Part shown: positions 1 to 9,561 of the stretch, piece by piece | Layout of the letters: each line of letters begins with the position of its first letter | How positions within the stretch are numbered: the stretch's first letter is position 1 | NCBI GenBank assembly: GCA_018398765.1 | Contig: JAHBMJ010000954.1 | Span: forward strand, 12,575 to 38,184 | Origin: Chromera velia | Lineage: Eukaryota; Sar; Chromeraceae | Direction of reading: 5' to 3' | DNA length: 25,610 bases | The notes under the pieces: model-generated | What the model was told of the DNA's origin: nothing | The model's input: only the letters and a program-made list of their open reading frames with translations | Database searches by the model: none | Translations under genes and position numbers: made by a program

Positions 1-339
1 CAGAAGAAAGAAAAGGAACGATCGTTTTTCTGTCCGTCGGTCAGTGAGTCTGTTCATCTTCCCTTCCTGCATGCTTGTGCGTGCGCCAATTCAGTGAACG
101 TTCTCGGGAACGGCGTTGTCTCCCCCGTGGAAACCTGGATTATCTCTCTGGTCAAGTCAGTCGGGCTAGCTGGGAGGGAGGTGCTTGTTTCTGCCTTTTT
201 TGTTTTTTTCGGCTTCTTTTCCAATCAGGTAAAGGATTGTATTTTTGGAAGACTGAGCCCTGTTTGTCTGGCTGCGGTGCTTTCTTCGGGCAGGGATGCA
301 CTTTTTGTCTCCATGCAAGTCTCTTCTTCTGTCTTGCAG

Positions 340-2333
340 GTGGTGCCATGCGTTGTCTAAAGTTTCTCCCTCCTCATCGTCAGCGTCTGCATCCAATGGC
401 GTTGTTGGAAGGGAAGGCAAAGGGAAGGAAGATGGGGATGCTTCGTCTTCCTCTTCCTCTTCCAGTGCTTGTCGGGTGCAGGGCGTCTTCTTGAGTCTCG
501 ACTGTGAGTCAGCCATATTTCTGTCTTTCTTTTGTTCCTTCCTTGCGCTGCTCTGCCTCATTTTGTTTTTTCTGCATGGGTGCGGCGCTCTCCCCACATG
601 CCTTTCCTCAGCGAGTGTCTCTCATCTGCTCTGCTTTCTTGCGTTCGACTTTCGCGCTTTGACTTCCTGCAGAAAACAAAACTTAAAAAAGCAGTCCCTG
701 CATTTGGCCAACTGCCAGTGGTCACATGCACAACTGTTTGATCGATTTTTTTGGCGGCTGCCTTTCCGACCGCACTTGTTTGAGGCTCTTTCGCTTGGTC
801 TCGGAGGATGGTTTTCAGGCTTCCTTATTTTGTTGTGCCTTGAAAAAACCCTGATTGTCGCCTTAGAATGCGAAGAAGAAGGGAATAGGAAGAGAATGAA
901 TGAAAATTGATGTCGATTTTTGAGACCGTGTCTGTGGCAAAAAGAGGGGTGCAAATTCCTTCGCTCATTGCGGTTCTTTTGTGGTGTCGCTTGCTCTCAA
1001 TTCCATTTGCCCGTTGGTGTTTTCCGGCTGCTGTGCTCTGGTTCTTGCAGGGAACGAAATTGATGATTCAGCTGGCGTTGAGAGGTCGGTGTGAGTGGAA
1101 TTTGGTTTCTTTTCTTGTCGAACGTCTCGCTTTACCCCCTTTTCCCTCATTCCCCGTATTGTGATGCTTGTATAGTAAGTCACCTTTTCTGCTTTTCACT
1201 CTTAATGTGAACCTTTCCACGAATGCTCCGACGAGTGTCGGCATGTGCGCCGCTGTCTTCTACTGGCTTGACAAATTTGTTTGTCATGTGCATCCTCCAT
1301 GACGCGCCAGCACGATGATCGGGCCTGTCTGTGTTTGCAGTAATTTTCTGTTGCCCCTGTCTCCTTTTCCTTCCTTTAACTTTTCTTCCCTCGTCCTGCA
1401 GGCTTGTGGGTGCCCTCTCTTCCTTGCCTCCACCCTCGACGCTGCCATCTCTCTCCGGGGGAAGCGTGCATCTGCCTCAGCCCGACACTCCAGGAAAGGA
1501 GAACAAAAACTCTCTCGAGACGGGGGGAAGCGCAGCAACAGGAGCGGGAGCGTCCTCTTCTCAGGAGGCCGCACGGGGCGGGGGCGGTGTGGATGATGAG
1601 AAGGAGAAGGGAGGGGCTGAGGGAACGGAGAAAGGTGGAAAAGGGCGTCAGACTGAGAGGGCAGAAGAGGGGGGAGACTCCGAAAAATTGGCTTTGGCCG
1701 AACAAGCGGATATTGTCTGTATCTCTCTTGGAAGTCAGTTATGCCACACACATGCAGGCGGGAGGGAGGGGGCAAGGGGGGAGACGGGATAGAAATGAAA
1801 AAAAAAGGTTGAAAAGAACAGACAATTTAGAAGACAATCAACCGTCAATCTTTCATCCTGTTTATTTTTTCTGTTTCCTCGTCTTTGTCGCTTTAATCTT
1901 CCGCATGCATCTGTTGCTCTGTCATTTTTCGTTGAATCAAGTTGTTAATTGCCATTCTTTCTCAACTAGGATCATACCCTCGTTTGTCCATCTGTATTTG
2001 TGTCTATCCAGCCATCTGTCGATTTCTTCATCTGTATGCGTACCTGTACGTGTTTGCCAAAAACAAATGGGCAAAAGCAGAGCGTTCGAGAGAGAGAAAG
2101 CGGAAGAGGGACAGACAGAGAGAAGACTGAGCCTTTTGACTCTCCCCTCGTGTGGTCTCCGGGTAATTCTCCGTCCCTTTTTATTTTCCTTTCACCCCCG
2201 GTCTGTGTCTTAAAAAAAAAAAACACTCACCTAACATTATTTCTGTCTGTCCCTTTTGTCTGCAGACAACGAGATCTCAGGGATCTCTCCGGCCGATCTG
2301 AAGACGAAAACGCACGGCCGGCTGGTGCTCTGA
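340..2333 (+). CDS. 3' part of an unrecognised Ser-rich, low-complexity protein (four exons)
   Basis: I do not recognise this protein. Four exons join without breaking frame: 340-503, 1051-1084, 1402-1733 and 2266-2333 (stop TGA at 2331). Acceptors are TTGCAG, TTGCAG, CTGCAG and CTGCAG; internal donors are GTGAGT, GTCGGT and GTCAGT. The phases (1, 2, 1) match at every junction, which is the main support. The first exon encodes a Ser-rich tract (SKVSPSSSSASASNG and a second run of eight Ser). The second is a 34-nt microexon (NEIDDSAGVE). The third is a Gly/Glu/Lys-rich hydrophilic stretch ending near LALAEQADIVCISLG. The last gives NEISGISPADLKTKTHGRLVL. No transmembrane segment or known domain is visible, so much of it is probably disordered. 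The start is not found. A possible upstream exon ending near 160 (before GTCAAG) is unproven. The neighbouring LINE and AT-rich block begin about 700 bp downstream. Confidence 0.45.
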
Positions 2334-3010
2334 CTGCCTTACTGACTGCCTGCCTGATTGAGAGGGAGAGGGAGAGGTCCAACAAGGTCTGCCTTCCTTC
2401 TAACCATTCTTGTCCGCATGTGTTTGGTATTTGGGAGGGGAAGCGAAAGCAAGGAATGTGGGGAAGGTGGAAGGTCTGTACGGTTGGGGTGGAGGGCAGT
2501 TGAGGGGGGGAGAATTTCATTAATTGAGAGGCGGTTGAAAGGGAAAACGTTCCGTGCCTCAGGGCCTTCTTGTTCGTCCAGGAACTTGCCTCACCGTCTG
2601 GCGGACTGGTGGTTGCTTGGATGGTCCCCAACTGTCTGCATCGAAGAGTGGGCGCTATGACCCATCCTGATTTGCTTTGCTGGTGTCGCGTTCGTTTTTC
2701 TTCCTTCCTTCTTCTGTCAGTCTCCGCTGTTTTCGTTCTGAATTCCGGCAATCGGTCCGGGAGTTTCGTTCGGTGGGGGTATGGGGGTGTGGACAGAAGA
2801 ATGAGATGCTGGAACGAATGTGTTTGTGGGGTGGGTCCTGATTGAGGCGATGTATGTGTCTTTTCTGCCTCTCTTCTCTCCTCTTTCCGATTCTTCCTTC
2901 ATCGCACGAAAAAGAGCGCATCCTCAGACTCCGCTCGGCCTCTCTTCTCGATTCATCTTGATGACAACACAATTCGTTACTTTGTCTTTGACTCTTTGAA
3001 TTCGCCACTT
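2334..3010. other. 3' flank of the Ser-rich gene, no gene seen
   Basis: This mixed-composition stretch has short open frames on both strands but none with a recognisable domain or a convincing set of splice sites. It is probably 3' UTR and intergenic DNA. Composition drops sharply to AT-rich at about 3010. Confidence 0.4.
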
Positions 3011-3189
3011 CGGTATTAGGTCACGGTGCCTGGTCACGGTGCATTCATATAGTTGTATTTTCCCTCGCACATCGAATTTAAGTACGAATTTCGACGTACA
3101 TGCAGCTGTTTAATTTTCACCTAGATTTTCATAGAACCCCCAAAACACCTCTAGCAAAAGACACGCATTGTCAACATCACTATCAATCT

Positions 3190-3616
3190 AGTGACCAGGT
3201 TTGATTTGATATATTTGATTTGATTTGATTTAATTTGAGGTGAAGGCTCTAGATTTGCAAATCTAAGCGGATTTGAGGTTGGATTTGAGGTTAAACTTCA
3301 TAAGTTTCCTAACGTTTCCTAATATGCAAGCTCTCCTAGTTTTTACCGATAACAACTAGAATAACAAATCACAATTATAATATATACTCATAATTTTATG
3401 TTTTTAACTGTCTTTAAAGAAATGATTCGATTTGAAACAACTTTGAAGCACAGATAATATGACAAATTTAAGGTTAAAAGTCAGATTTGAGGTAGATTTG
3501 AGGTAGAATCCCTGGTAGATCTAGTGGTAGATTTGATAAAAGTATCAAAGCATGCCCCATCAGACCTGCAGATTTGATTTGAGGTTATATAAGGCCGACC
3601 TCAAATCAAATCAAAT
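3190..3616. repeat. AT-rich repeat built on TTTGA microsatellite and GATTTGAGGT units
   Basis: The block starts with TAGTGACCAGG followed by imperfect TTTGA repeats (about 3200-3240). It contains at least five scattered copies of GATTTGAGG(T). It ends in a near-perfect hairpin: GATTTGATTTGAGGT at 3571-3585 pairs with its exact complement at 3598-3612 across a 12-nt loop. A related start (TAGTGACCATG, then TTTGA repeats) occurs at about 25339, so this is a dispersed repeat. The class is unknown. Confidence 0.6.
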
Positions 3617-4896
3617 AAGTAAAGTGATTTAGTGGTACCCTAGAGCACTGTCGCCGTTTTGTGTTATAAAGGTCGCCCCCGCAAACGGCAGGGGGGTGTG
3701 CCTCATTCCTGGGGCTCAGACCACACCCCGGGCTAGCCCTGTGGCCCGCCTGGTTTCCCAGGCCACAATTAACTTATAACTGCTCTGAACCTTGCATGTT
3801 TTGGCAGGCTGATTGAGAGGAGACCATTCTAAAGATAATACCAATGACACCAGACGATAAGGCATTTTGGCTTTGTATGCGCGCTTCCTGTATCTGTCTC
3901 TCTGCTTTGCTTTCTCCTCCCACTCTTATCTCTCTTCCCCTTTTCATTGCTTCCAGAATCCTGAGGCTCTTGTATTCTTTTTTTCTTCTTTCGTCTCCTC
4001 CCTTTCTCTTTATGATTACTCCGTACCTTTGTGCCAGAACAGTCTCATCCAGTGAGCTGCCCGGTGCGTACCTTCCTGGGCTCTCCTTAAAGACTCTTCT
4101 GCAGAATATTGCCTTCCCGAGAAACTCATCTATCGCGGGATGCTCTTCATTCATCAGAAAAGCAAACAGAGCGTCCGTCTGGGGGGCTGCCCTCTCCCTC
4201 CCCCCTTTCTCTCTACTAGTACAGATTTCTCTGGCTCTCTTTTCTCTCTTCTCGTTCCAATCTCTTTGCAATGCTTCATACATTCCTGTTCTCTCTTGGT
4301 CATATACTGGGCATTCTGTCAATATATGGATCTCATCCTCCAGTATCTCTATATTCATCCATCCTTTACAGAACGGGCACAATCTCTTTTCTAATGGCAC
4401 TTCCTGTTCTCCTCTCTGTGGTACGTACCTTCTTCTTTGTCGCTGCTAGCGTTCTGTCTCCCACTCTGCAAGCCGCTCTTCTCTTATACTCTGCTCTTAT
4501 CATTATTCTTTTGTAACAAAATGGCACCCTTCCCAGCTTTTCTTTCTCTATTCTTATTCCTTCTCTTGGTCTATCTTCTGATGTTTTCTTAAACAAAGAG
4601 AGGTGAAGTCTGTTTCCGTTTACTTTAAATTTGTTCTATGTATATCTGCCATGTGAACTCCTCTACACTTTTCTCTCTCTCTCTTTGCGGTCTCTCTCTC
4701 TCACGCCTCTCTCAATTCTCCATCTAAAAGTTTCCTTCTTTCTCTCTTTTATCTCCCTGTCTGTCTTTCCTGCAATCCATCTCTCCATTTTGTCTACTCT
4801 TTCATTGATTGCATGAGTGCCTATCTCTCCTCGACTGTCTGCGAGCTTCTCTTTTGAAAAACGATGAAAGCCTCTGTCTGTGAATAGTGTCTGTAT
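3617..4896 (-). mobile_element. 5'-truncated non-LTR retrotransposon (LINE) 3' end, copy 1
   Basis: Minus-strand coding remnants at about 4366-4860 and 3774-4400 resemble the C-terminal end of a LINE ORF2. A basic stretch (KLGRVPFCYKRIMIRAEYKR) leads into a Cys-rich knuckle CPFC..(x13)..H-x4-C ending ILTECPVYDQER, as in the zinc knuckle after the reverse transcriptase of many LINEs. It continues into a conserved tail (FLMNEEHPAIDEF, RVFKESPGRYAPGSSLDET). The remnants lie in two overlapping frames, so this copy is broken. No reverse transcriptase core is present, as expected of 5' truncation. About 145 bp of 3' UTR (3624-3768) is roughly 80% identical by eye to copy 3 (23098-23232). Both flanks are TCAAA microsatellite (see findings). 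The LINE assignment rests on the knuckle and truncation pattern. Confidence 0.7.
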
Positions 4897-4917
4897 AAAT
4901 CAAATCAAATCAAACCT

Positions 4918-5147
4918 AGGCGTCAGCTAAAGAAAAAAAAAAGAAATCCCCTCAGACCCTTTACTTTCTTTTTTTCTTTTTCAGTCAAACAACTGTTCTT
5001 CAAGTGTTGTTCATGTGTTGCACAACTGTTATTAGGTATTGTTGAGGGTACTAAAAAAATAAATTTAAGAGAATTAAGTACGTTAAAGAAAAAAAAATTT
5101 AAAAGATCTCTTCTAATCGCTTTTTTTTTTCTTTAGCCAACGCCTAG
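4918..5147. mobile_element. MITE-like element with terminal inverted repeats and 10-bp target duplication
   Basis: The left end reads AGGCGTCAGCTAAAGAAAA. The right end reads CTTTAGCCAACGCCTAG, whose complement is CTAGGCGTTGGCTAAAG, giving terminal inverted repeats of about 20 bp with two mismatches, continued by A-runs and T-runs. It is flanked by an exact 10-bp direct repeat AATCAAACCT (4908-4917 and 5148-5157). The 230-bp interior is AT-rich and noncoding. Size, inverted ends and a 10-bp target duplication fit a non-autonomous DNA transposon of Mutator-like type. The ends differ from the 18400-20289 family. Confidence 0.7.
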
Positions 5148-5157
5148 AATCAAACCT

Positions 5158-5460
5158 CATCACTATATCAATCTCAATATCTGTCATTAATTGTTTATAA
5201 CTTCATATTTCTTAATATTTTTAAAATATAGTTTCAAACCTGGTTTTAAACTTGTTTATATTTAAAAATGTAAGTGTTTTACACCAAAAATCAGCTAAAA
5301 ATTAAGAAACAATGCTAGGCCAACACGATGTGTGTCACCAACATTTTTTTTTTATTTTTTTTGTGTGTATACCCCTTATAATTCTGTCACTTTTTTTTAT
5401 TGTTCACTGAATTTCTAAATCTTTCAGCACAACAAATGTTTTTAAAAGTGTTGTGAACAA
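5158..5460. other. AT-rich intergenic stretch, no gene seen
   Basis: This is low-GC sequence with T-runs and no supported open frame, RNA gene or clear repeat structure. Confidence 0.4.
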
Positions 5461-6129
5461 CAAGAAGGGCCACCAGTAGTGGACCTAGTGGTATGCCACC
5501 AGTCAAGCACTCGGATTCTCGGACGACGGACTGGTAGCTAGACTGCATGGCAGGTCTATTGGGCGACTGTGGGAGCCTCGGGTAAAGCTTGCCTGCCAAA
5601 AAAGCTTTCGACCGCTGTAAAGAGAGACACGTGGCATGGTGGATAGTAAACTTGTGTGTTTGGTACCGTTTCCATGAATTGTTTTTGTTACTGTACGAGC
5701 CACGGCAAGGAATTCCCGCAGCTTTCCGGATTCTCCTCTACAGCACATCGATCAATTTGCATCTCAATAGCCCAGATCGACACTGCGTGGCAGGCCGTCA
5801 CGTGACTTGCAGGGCGCAGCTTCGATCAGAAAAGGAGTTCATGCGCCTGACCAGGTTTCGTATTTCCAAAAGTCGTGTTGACACTTTCCGACTTCGCCCA
5901 CACCCTTCTCCTTCCGTCTGCATTCGAAGAGAAGCAAAGCAGATGGATGCAAACGCAGACGCCCTCGTTCCCTCCCCCTTCTCTCCTTCAAATTTCAGAG
6001 ACGACCAAATTGGTCTCCTCCTCACCCTTAGGAGGAAAGGGAGAGGCCCACATGCCGGGGGCCCTCCCTGCCTGGGTGCAGCTGCCGGGGCCCGGGGGCC
6101 TGCACGCACACGGAAAGGGACACCCAGAA

Positions 6130-6175
<46 letters not shown>

Positions 6176-6192
6176 AGAGAGAGGGAGAGGGA

Positions 6193-6234
<42 letters not shown>

Positions 6235-6450
6235 CTCAATGAAAGGGAAGTCGACCCACGACCCCATCTTCAATGTGCCCCGTGAGTTTCCATCCAGTCT
6301 TTCTTTGGGCTTTGCCCAGGTGTTCATTCCAGTGTATGTCCGGACGTCTGCCTGTGCGGTCAACTGTATGCATGACTGTCTGTCTCTCTGCCTGCGACTT
6401 GAATGTGCACTAAGGGCTGGATTCAGACATACGTGCATTCACAGAAACTG
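5461..6450. other. Intergenic region with a GA microsatellite, no gene seen
   Basis: Composition returns to GC-rich here. Long open frames exist, but the part over 6127-6231 is only an Arg/Glu run read from (GA)n, and I see no domain or matching splice sites. It may include the 3' UTR of the hexosaminidase gene. Confidence 0.35.
6127..6231. repeat. (GA)n microsatellite with GGGA interruptions
   Basis: About 105 bp of nearly pure GA dinucleotide with a GGGAGA-rich centre. It generates spurious Arg-Glu open frames on the plus strand and Ser-Leu frames on the minus strand. Confidence 0.95.
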
Positions 6451-6597
6451 CGTCATTGACACCTCAGGGGGGGGGAGACTCTCCCCTCCCCTCCCCTCGC
6501 CTCTCGGAGTCGTTGTTCTATTCTCTTCTTCCTAAACGAACGGATTCCGTCCCATGCATCGAGTGAATCACACAAAAGCAGGCATGGCATGCGTGTA

Positions 6598-6630
6598 GGG
6601 AAGGAAGGAAGGAAGGAAGGAAGGAAGGAA
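6598..6630. repeat. (GGAA)n microsatellite
   Basis: Seven tandem GGAA units. Read on the minus strand it is a (TTCC)n pyrimidine tract about 65 nt upstream of the candidate last acceptor of the hexosaminidase gene at 6532. Confidence 0.9.
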
Positions 6631-6819
6631 AAAACAAAAAAAATGTCCTCCCGACAGAGGCGAAGGAAACGCAATGACGGGGGAACCCCCCAAAAAAGGG
6701 AGGGAAGGAAAGAAACTCCACAGGCAATCAATCCAGCAGGCAGACTTGTCACAACCAGAAGGCGCAGCAGAAGACGAGACAGATCATCCACTGCCTGCCT
6801 GCCTGCCTGCCTGACTGAC

Positions 6820-9516
6820 CAGCTTCTGCCTGTGCCTTCCAGGGGAGCGGCCGGGATGCCGAGGGAGAGAAAGAGACACCTGCAAGAAAACCGAAAACCA
6901 CAACAGACAGAGGGATGCATCAAGAGGGTTAACAAGCAAACGACCAGAGACAAAACAGCATCGATGCAACATTCAACGCAGATAGATACATAAACAAAAA
7001 CCCGCATTCATTCTTTCACTTCCTACTGAGGCTCCTCTTTCTGCATGGGCCTTTTTCTCTCTCTCATCTACCCCCTAGGTTCATTTCCTGGTCATACACA
7101 CAAAATAAAATCGGGAAAGAAGAAATGCTCGGCTCCCTTGCACCCCCTTTTTCCTGTTCTCCACACCCTCCTGCTCTTCCACACGTTTCATTTCTTCATA
7201 AACTCAGGATTGCGACGCTCCTGGAAGCCCTCCTGAATGTCTCAGACACCCCCCCCTCCTCCCATGAATCGAGCCCTCAACCACCCACCTACTGACTGCG
7301 ACACCGACCGACCGACCGACCTAAACTCCTGCAGTCTCGCTCCCACCCTGTTCATCCCCTCCTCCGACGACGCCTCCTTGAGGGTGAAGGCCTGCAGGCA
7401 GGCAGGGGCGCTCGTTGGTTGATCTTTCGGTTGATTGAGAGAAGAAGGGAAGGACAGAGAGGAGGGGATGGACAAACAAGATTGTGACGGATCTGTTCAT
7501 TCTCATTTCCACCTCCACACATCTCTTGCTTTCTTATGTGTGCACGCTCGTTCTGGGTCGCAAGACCACGACAAGGCACCGACCGTGTTCGGCGGACATG
7601 CATGTGAAAGAAAGGGCCAAGGAACAGAAAGAGGAAAGGCTATGGAACGAACTTTCGACACACAGTCAGACAGCAGGGAGAGGCAGACTCCGCACATAAA
7701 CGTGATCAGGCGTACGTCTTGAAGGATGTTGAGGAGCATGCTGAACACACACCCGGGCACTCCCTCTCACAGAATGAGAAGAAAGCTATAGAGGCAGGGT
7801 AGCAAAAAAGGACGATGAACGGAAGGCAATTGTTGCATCTTAAGCATTCCTCGTGCAAAGAAAATACAGTCTTATGCAGAAGATGCACGCGACGAAACGA
7901 AGACAATCCACCTAGAAGCAAGACTACCGACAAAGCAGCAGCGCAAATGGAGGCACTCAATCACTCAAACCAGACCAGAATAATAACAACAGACAGACAG
8001 ACACACCTTAGGCGACCACAGTTTCTCTGCAACTGCCGCGGTCCGGGGCCAAGTGGTTGCCTCCACGTTCGACACATCCGCAGACTCACCCCACATGGCT
8101 GCCTGCACACAAAAAAAAGCCAAACAAAACAACACAACACGCGCAGACTCACCCCACATCGCTGCCTGCACAGAAAACAAAGCGAGACGAAAAATACATG
8201 CCTCTCCAATGACTGCCTGCTTGCAAGGAGGCGGACAAAAAAAACAGAAGTGCAACCCCATGTAAGACTGCATACATCCCAGAACAGTGATAAACAAAGA
8301 AACGCAAACACAAAGTCCAGAAACAAAACAAAAACCACACCCTTTCTCATTCTCTTTCTTTGCTACCCACCTCTCCTCCCAGAACCAGTTTCTCCTCTTC
8401 CGCTGAGAGTCCAGGGAAGTCATCAAGAGAAGAGGGGGCTCCGAGGTCCACCTCGTAGTGACTCCGCCAGTCCACCTGGAGACTGCAGGCAGCAGCACGG
8501 AGGGAGACACAGGAAGGAACATACACGGACATGGACAGAGATGCGAAACTGTAGTGAGTGATAGATTCAAAGAGGGAACGAAATGACAAACAAAAAAGAC
8601 GAGCGAAGGGCCTGAAAGTGAAGGCCGACTTGCGTCTCTTGTCCTTGGAGGCATGAATCCAAACCGAAATATCCCGAGCTTTGTTTCTCTTTCCCCCCAT
8701 TTTTTCAGCTTCAGCTTGGCAATCAGGATCAAAGAAGGGGAAGTGGAACTGCCGAGTGAGCACTTTGAAGAGAAAGAAATCCAATCACGAAACTTTAGGA
8801 AGGCTTTTGCTGCTACTCTGCTCTTCTTTCCTGTCTCCTCTTTCTATTCCATTTTCATTCCCGATTCAGAATTGTCCTTGAGGAGGATTGCCAGACCAGA
8901 ACAAAGAAATCATTTGTCTCCTCTCTCTGCGCGACTGAAAGACTGACTGATCCAAATACCACCCCCGCGAGTTCAACGCCTTGAATCCCTTCTCTGTCGC
9001 CTGCTTCAGATACTTCAGATCCCTCCACGAGTGCACAATCGTCCCTTCAGGAGCAGACGTCTGCACGAGAACTTCGTCCCACGCCACGGGCTTTCTCTGC
9101 TTTTGCTTTGCGCCACCGCATTTGAGCACAAACCCATAAAGTCTGTTCACATAATCATCATACAATGCTTCTGGTGTATCAAACCCCCTCTCCTTCATTC
9201 TCTCCTTCACAGCTTCAGACGAGGTCCAGCAAGAGAAGTTTACCTCGTCTCCCCCCAAGTGCACCAACGGATACCCAAACAGAGGAGCCTGGTTGTCAGA
9301 CCCACAGGAAAACTCCGTAAGCAGACCCTCCACTGCCCTCACTGCGTCCTCGTTTGTGACATCGAGGGCGTCCTTCCCTTTGCACCCGTCCGGGGGGAAC
9401 AGCTGCGGGTAGGTCTTGGCCCTGCAGCAGCAGTTGCAACATTCAGTGAGTGAGTGCAGGGGGGGCCCGGAGGGTGCATCTGACCCGGAGGGAGAGACAG
9501 AGGGGGAGAGAGAGAA

Positions 9517-9561
<45 letters not shown>

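Noticed and set aside
1-339. First exons of the Ser-rich gene near 94-160
   Set aside because: An acceptor-like TTCAG and a GTCAAG donor are present, but all three frames are possible and none is favoured, so no exon is claimed.
3844-4449. 201-codon plus-strand hydrophobic frame
   Set aside because: It is antisense to the LINE coding remnant; its Ser/Leu/Phe richness comes from the Lys/Glu/Arg-rich opposite strand.
5589-6242. 217-codon plus-strand frame ending in an Arg/Glu run
   Set aside because: The C-terminal third is a direct reading of the (GA)n microsatellite and the remainder shows no domain or splice context.
6589-6993. 134-codon plus-strand frame rich in Arg and Lys
   Set aside because: It starts in the (GGAA)n repeat and runs antisense to the homology-supported hexosaminidase exon 10.
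7190-7236. Minus-strand segment GFQERRNPEFMKK before a stop as the last hexosaminidase exon
   Set aside because: Its phase does not fit exon 9, which ends with two bases of a codon, and exon 10 at 6879-6820 supplies the expected FRC..GIPAAP sequence instead.
8079-8172. Duplicated AAMWGES as evidence of two hexosaminidase genes or a duplicated exon
   Set aside because: Only about 31 bp is near-identical and the period is 63 bp, so this is a local tandem duplication around one acceptor and not a second exon or gene.
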